Assembly (NCBI RefSeq): GCF_029953635.1
Contig: NZ_CP124543.1
Location: 1,095,455 to 1,159,454 of the forward strand
DNA: 64,000 nucleotides
DNA from: Halotia branconii CENA392
GTDB lineage: Bacteria > Cyanobacteriota > Cyanobacteriia > Cyanobacteriales > Nostocaceae
Direction of reading: 5' to 3'
The position numbers were made by a program, and so were the translations under genes. Below the pieces are notes generated by a model that saw nothing but the letters and a program-made list of their open reading frames with translations, had not been told where the DNA came from and made no database searches. Positions 63,488 through 64,000 of the stretch are shown here, piece by piece; within the stretch, counting starts at the first letter, position 1, and the number at the start of each line of letters is the position of its first letter.

Positions 63488-64000
63488 ATGAATGTAACAG
63501 CAGAACAACTGGATGCCTTACAAGAGTTAATTAATATTGGAGTTGGTCGAGCAGCAAGTTTATTAAATGAGATGGTAGACTCTCATATTCATCTGAAGAT
63601 TCCGTTTGTGAAAGCGTTAACTGCTGAAGATGCTTATCAAGAATTAGCAACACGTTTTCATGATGATACTTTGGCATCTGTAAAACTAGGTTTTACAGGC
63701 TCTTTCTATGGTACTGCTGGCTTAATTTTTCCAACTGATAGCGCCTCAACCCTGGTTGCAGTGCTTACAGGCGAAGAGCCTGGCTCGGCTGATTTAGATG
63801 CAGTAAAAATTGGAACATTAAGCGAGATAGGTAACATTGTGATTAATGGAGTGATGGGTTCGCTCAGTAATGTGTTAAAGCAGCATATCAACTATACACT
63901 GCCTGTTTATCTAGAAGATACAATTAAAAATTTATTGTTATCTGCACATGAAAGCCAGTCAAAAATTTTACTAGCACAAGCCAGATTCACAATTGAACAA
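63488..64000 (+). CDS. CheC-like CheY-P phosphatase, 3' end off window
   Basis: Frame open from ATG 63488 to the right edge (171 codons). Two CheC active-site helices are seen: LQELINIGVGRAAS near residue 11 and LSEIGNIVINGVMG near residue 118, each with the E...N pair that removes phosphate from CheY. CheC/CheX/FliY phosphatases usually need CheD for full activity; no cheD is seen so far. Immediately follows cheY. Confidence 0.88.
   Translation, partial: MNVTAEQLDALQELINIGVGRAASLLNEMVDSHIHLKIPFVKALTAEDAYQELATRFHDDTLASVKLGFTGSFYGTAGLIFPTDSASTLVAVLTGEEPGSADLDAVKIGTLSEIGNIVINGVMGSLSNVLKQHINYTLPVYLEDTIKNLLLSAHESQSKILLAQARFTIEQ

Overview
The window looks like chromosomal DNA of a filamentous, motile, probably heterocyst-forming cyanobacterium of the Nostoc/Anabaena/Calothrix type. 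The DNA is AT-rich, the HIP1 octamer GCGATCGC is scattered through genes and spacers, and the spacers carry short tandem and dispersed repeats (TTCGTAA-type, GGGCATGGGGCA-type, CTTCGACTACGCTCAG-type) typical of Nostocales. A complete hmpA-E-like gliding/hormogonium chemotaxis operon with a divergent hmpF-like gene is the strongest taxonomic marker. No rRNA, tRNA, CRISPR array or prophage was recognised.

Layout. 1-4.8 kb: accessory minus-strand cluster under an AraC-type regulator (two antibiotic-biosynthesis-monooxygenase-like genes, a decayed third copy, an SDR, a GC-richer alpha/beta hydrolase, an HXXEE membrane protein). 5-10.7 kb: a 33-codon ORF, an M48 peptidase, an aspartoacylase whose 5' end and promoter are tandemly duplicated, a divergent LysR regulator, and a polar amino-acid ABC transporter with fused binding protein and permease. 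11-16.7 kb: Rpn-like nuclease, DNA polymerase I, a lipoprotein and an SDR. 16.7-30 kb: the hmp locus, hmpA (PatA-like), hmpB (CheY), hmpC (CheW), hmpD (MCP) and hmpE (giant hybrid CheA) on the minus strand, with hmpF diverging. 30-36.7 kb: tilS, a nucleotidyltransferase remnant, two LuxR-type regulators around a DJ-1/GlxA-like gene, DUF3386, DUF952 and an AtzG/AtzE-like pair. 36.7-41 kb: stress-type genes (CsbD, TIGR02587/TIGR02588 pair, ChaB-type protein, Dps, low-temperature-induced-like protein). 41-47.6 kb: repeat-rich stretch with an HxlR regulator, duplicated VWA proteins, a DUF1499 protein, a transaldolase-family aldolase and a Cys-repeat protein. 47.7-55.9 kb: rpsD, moaA, a MlaE-type permease, sppA, aroH and tandem Uma2 nucleases. 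56-64 kb: a second, complete chemotaxis operon (cheA-cheW-MCP-cheB-cheR) with divergent cheY and cheC and an orphan IS1 InsA-like ORF between.

The two chemosensory systems are complementary. The hmp system has a membrane receptor, no CheB/CheR, and a CheA with a fused receiver and a long acidic linker, as in systems that steer type IV pilus motility. The second has a soluble tandem-HAMP receptor, a CheA with two CheW-like domains, full CheB/CheR methylation adaptation and a CheC-type phosphatase.

Most unusual structures: a seven-unit repeat in hmpE with one HIP1 site per unit at 111/87-bp spacing; ten 21-bp units between the second MCP gene and cheB; a 174-bp MITE-like family (two equal-length copies, one with an apparent ATAA target duplication after a stop codon, the other ending 2 bp before an hxlR start codon); a second MITE-like family with TATAG ends; and recent tandem duplications at aspA and uma2. 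No wholly new system was found; the best candidates for new biology are the repeat elements and the second chemotaxis locus.
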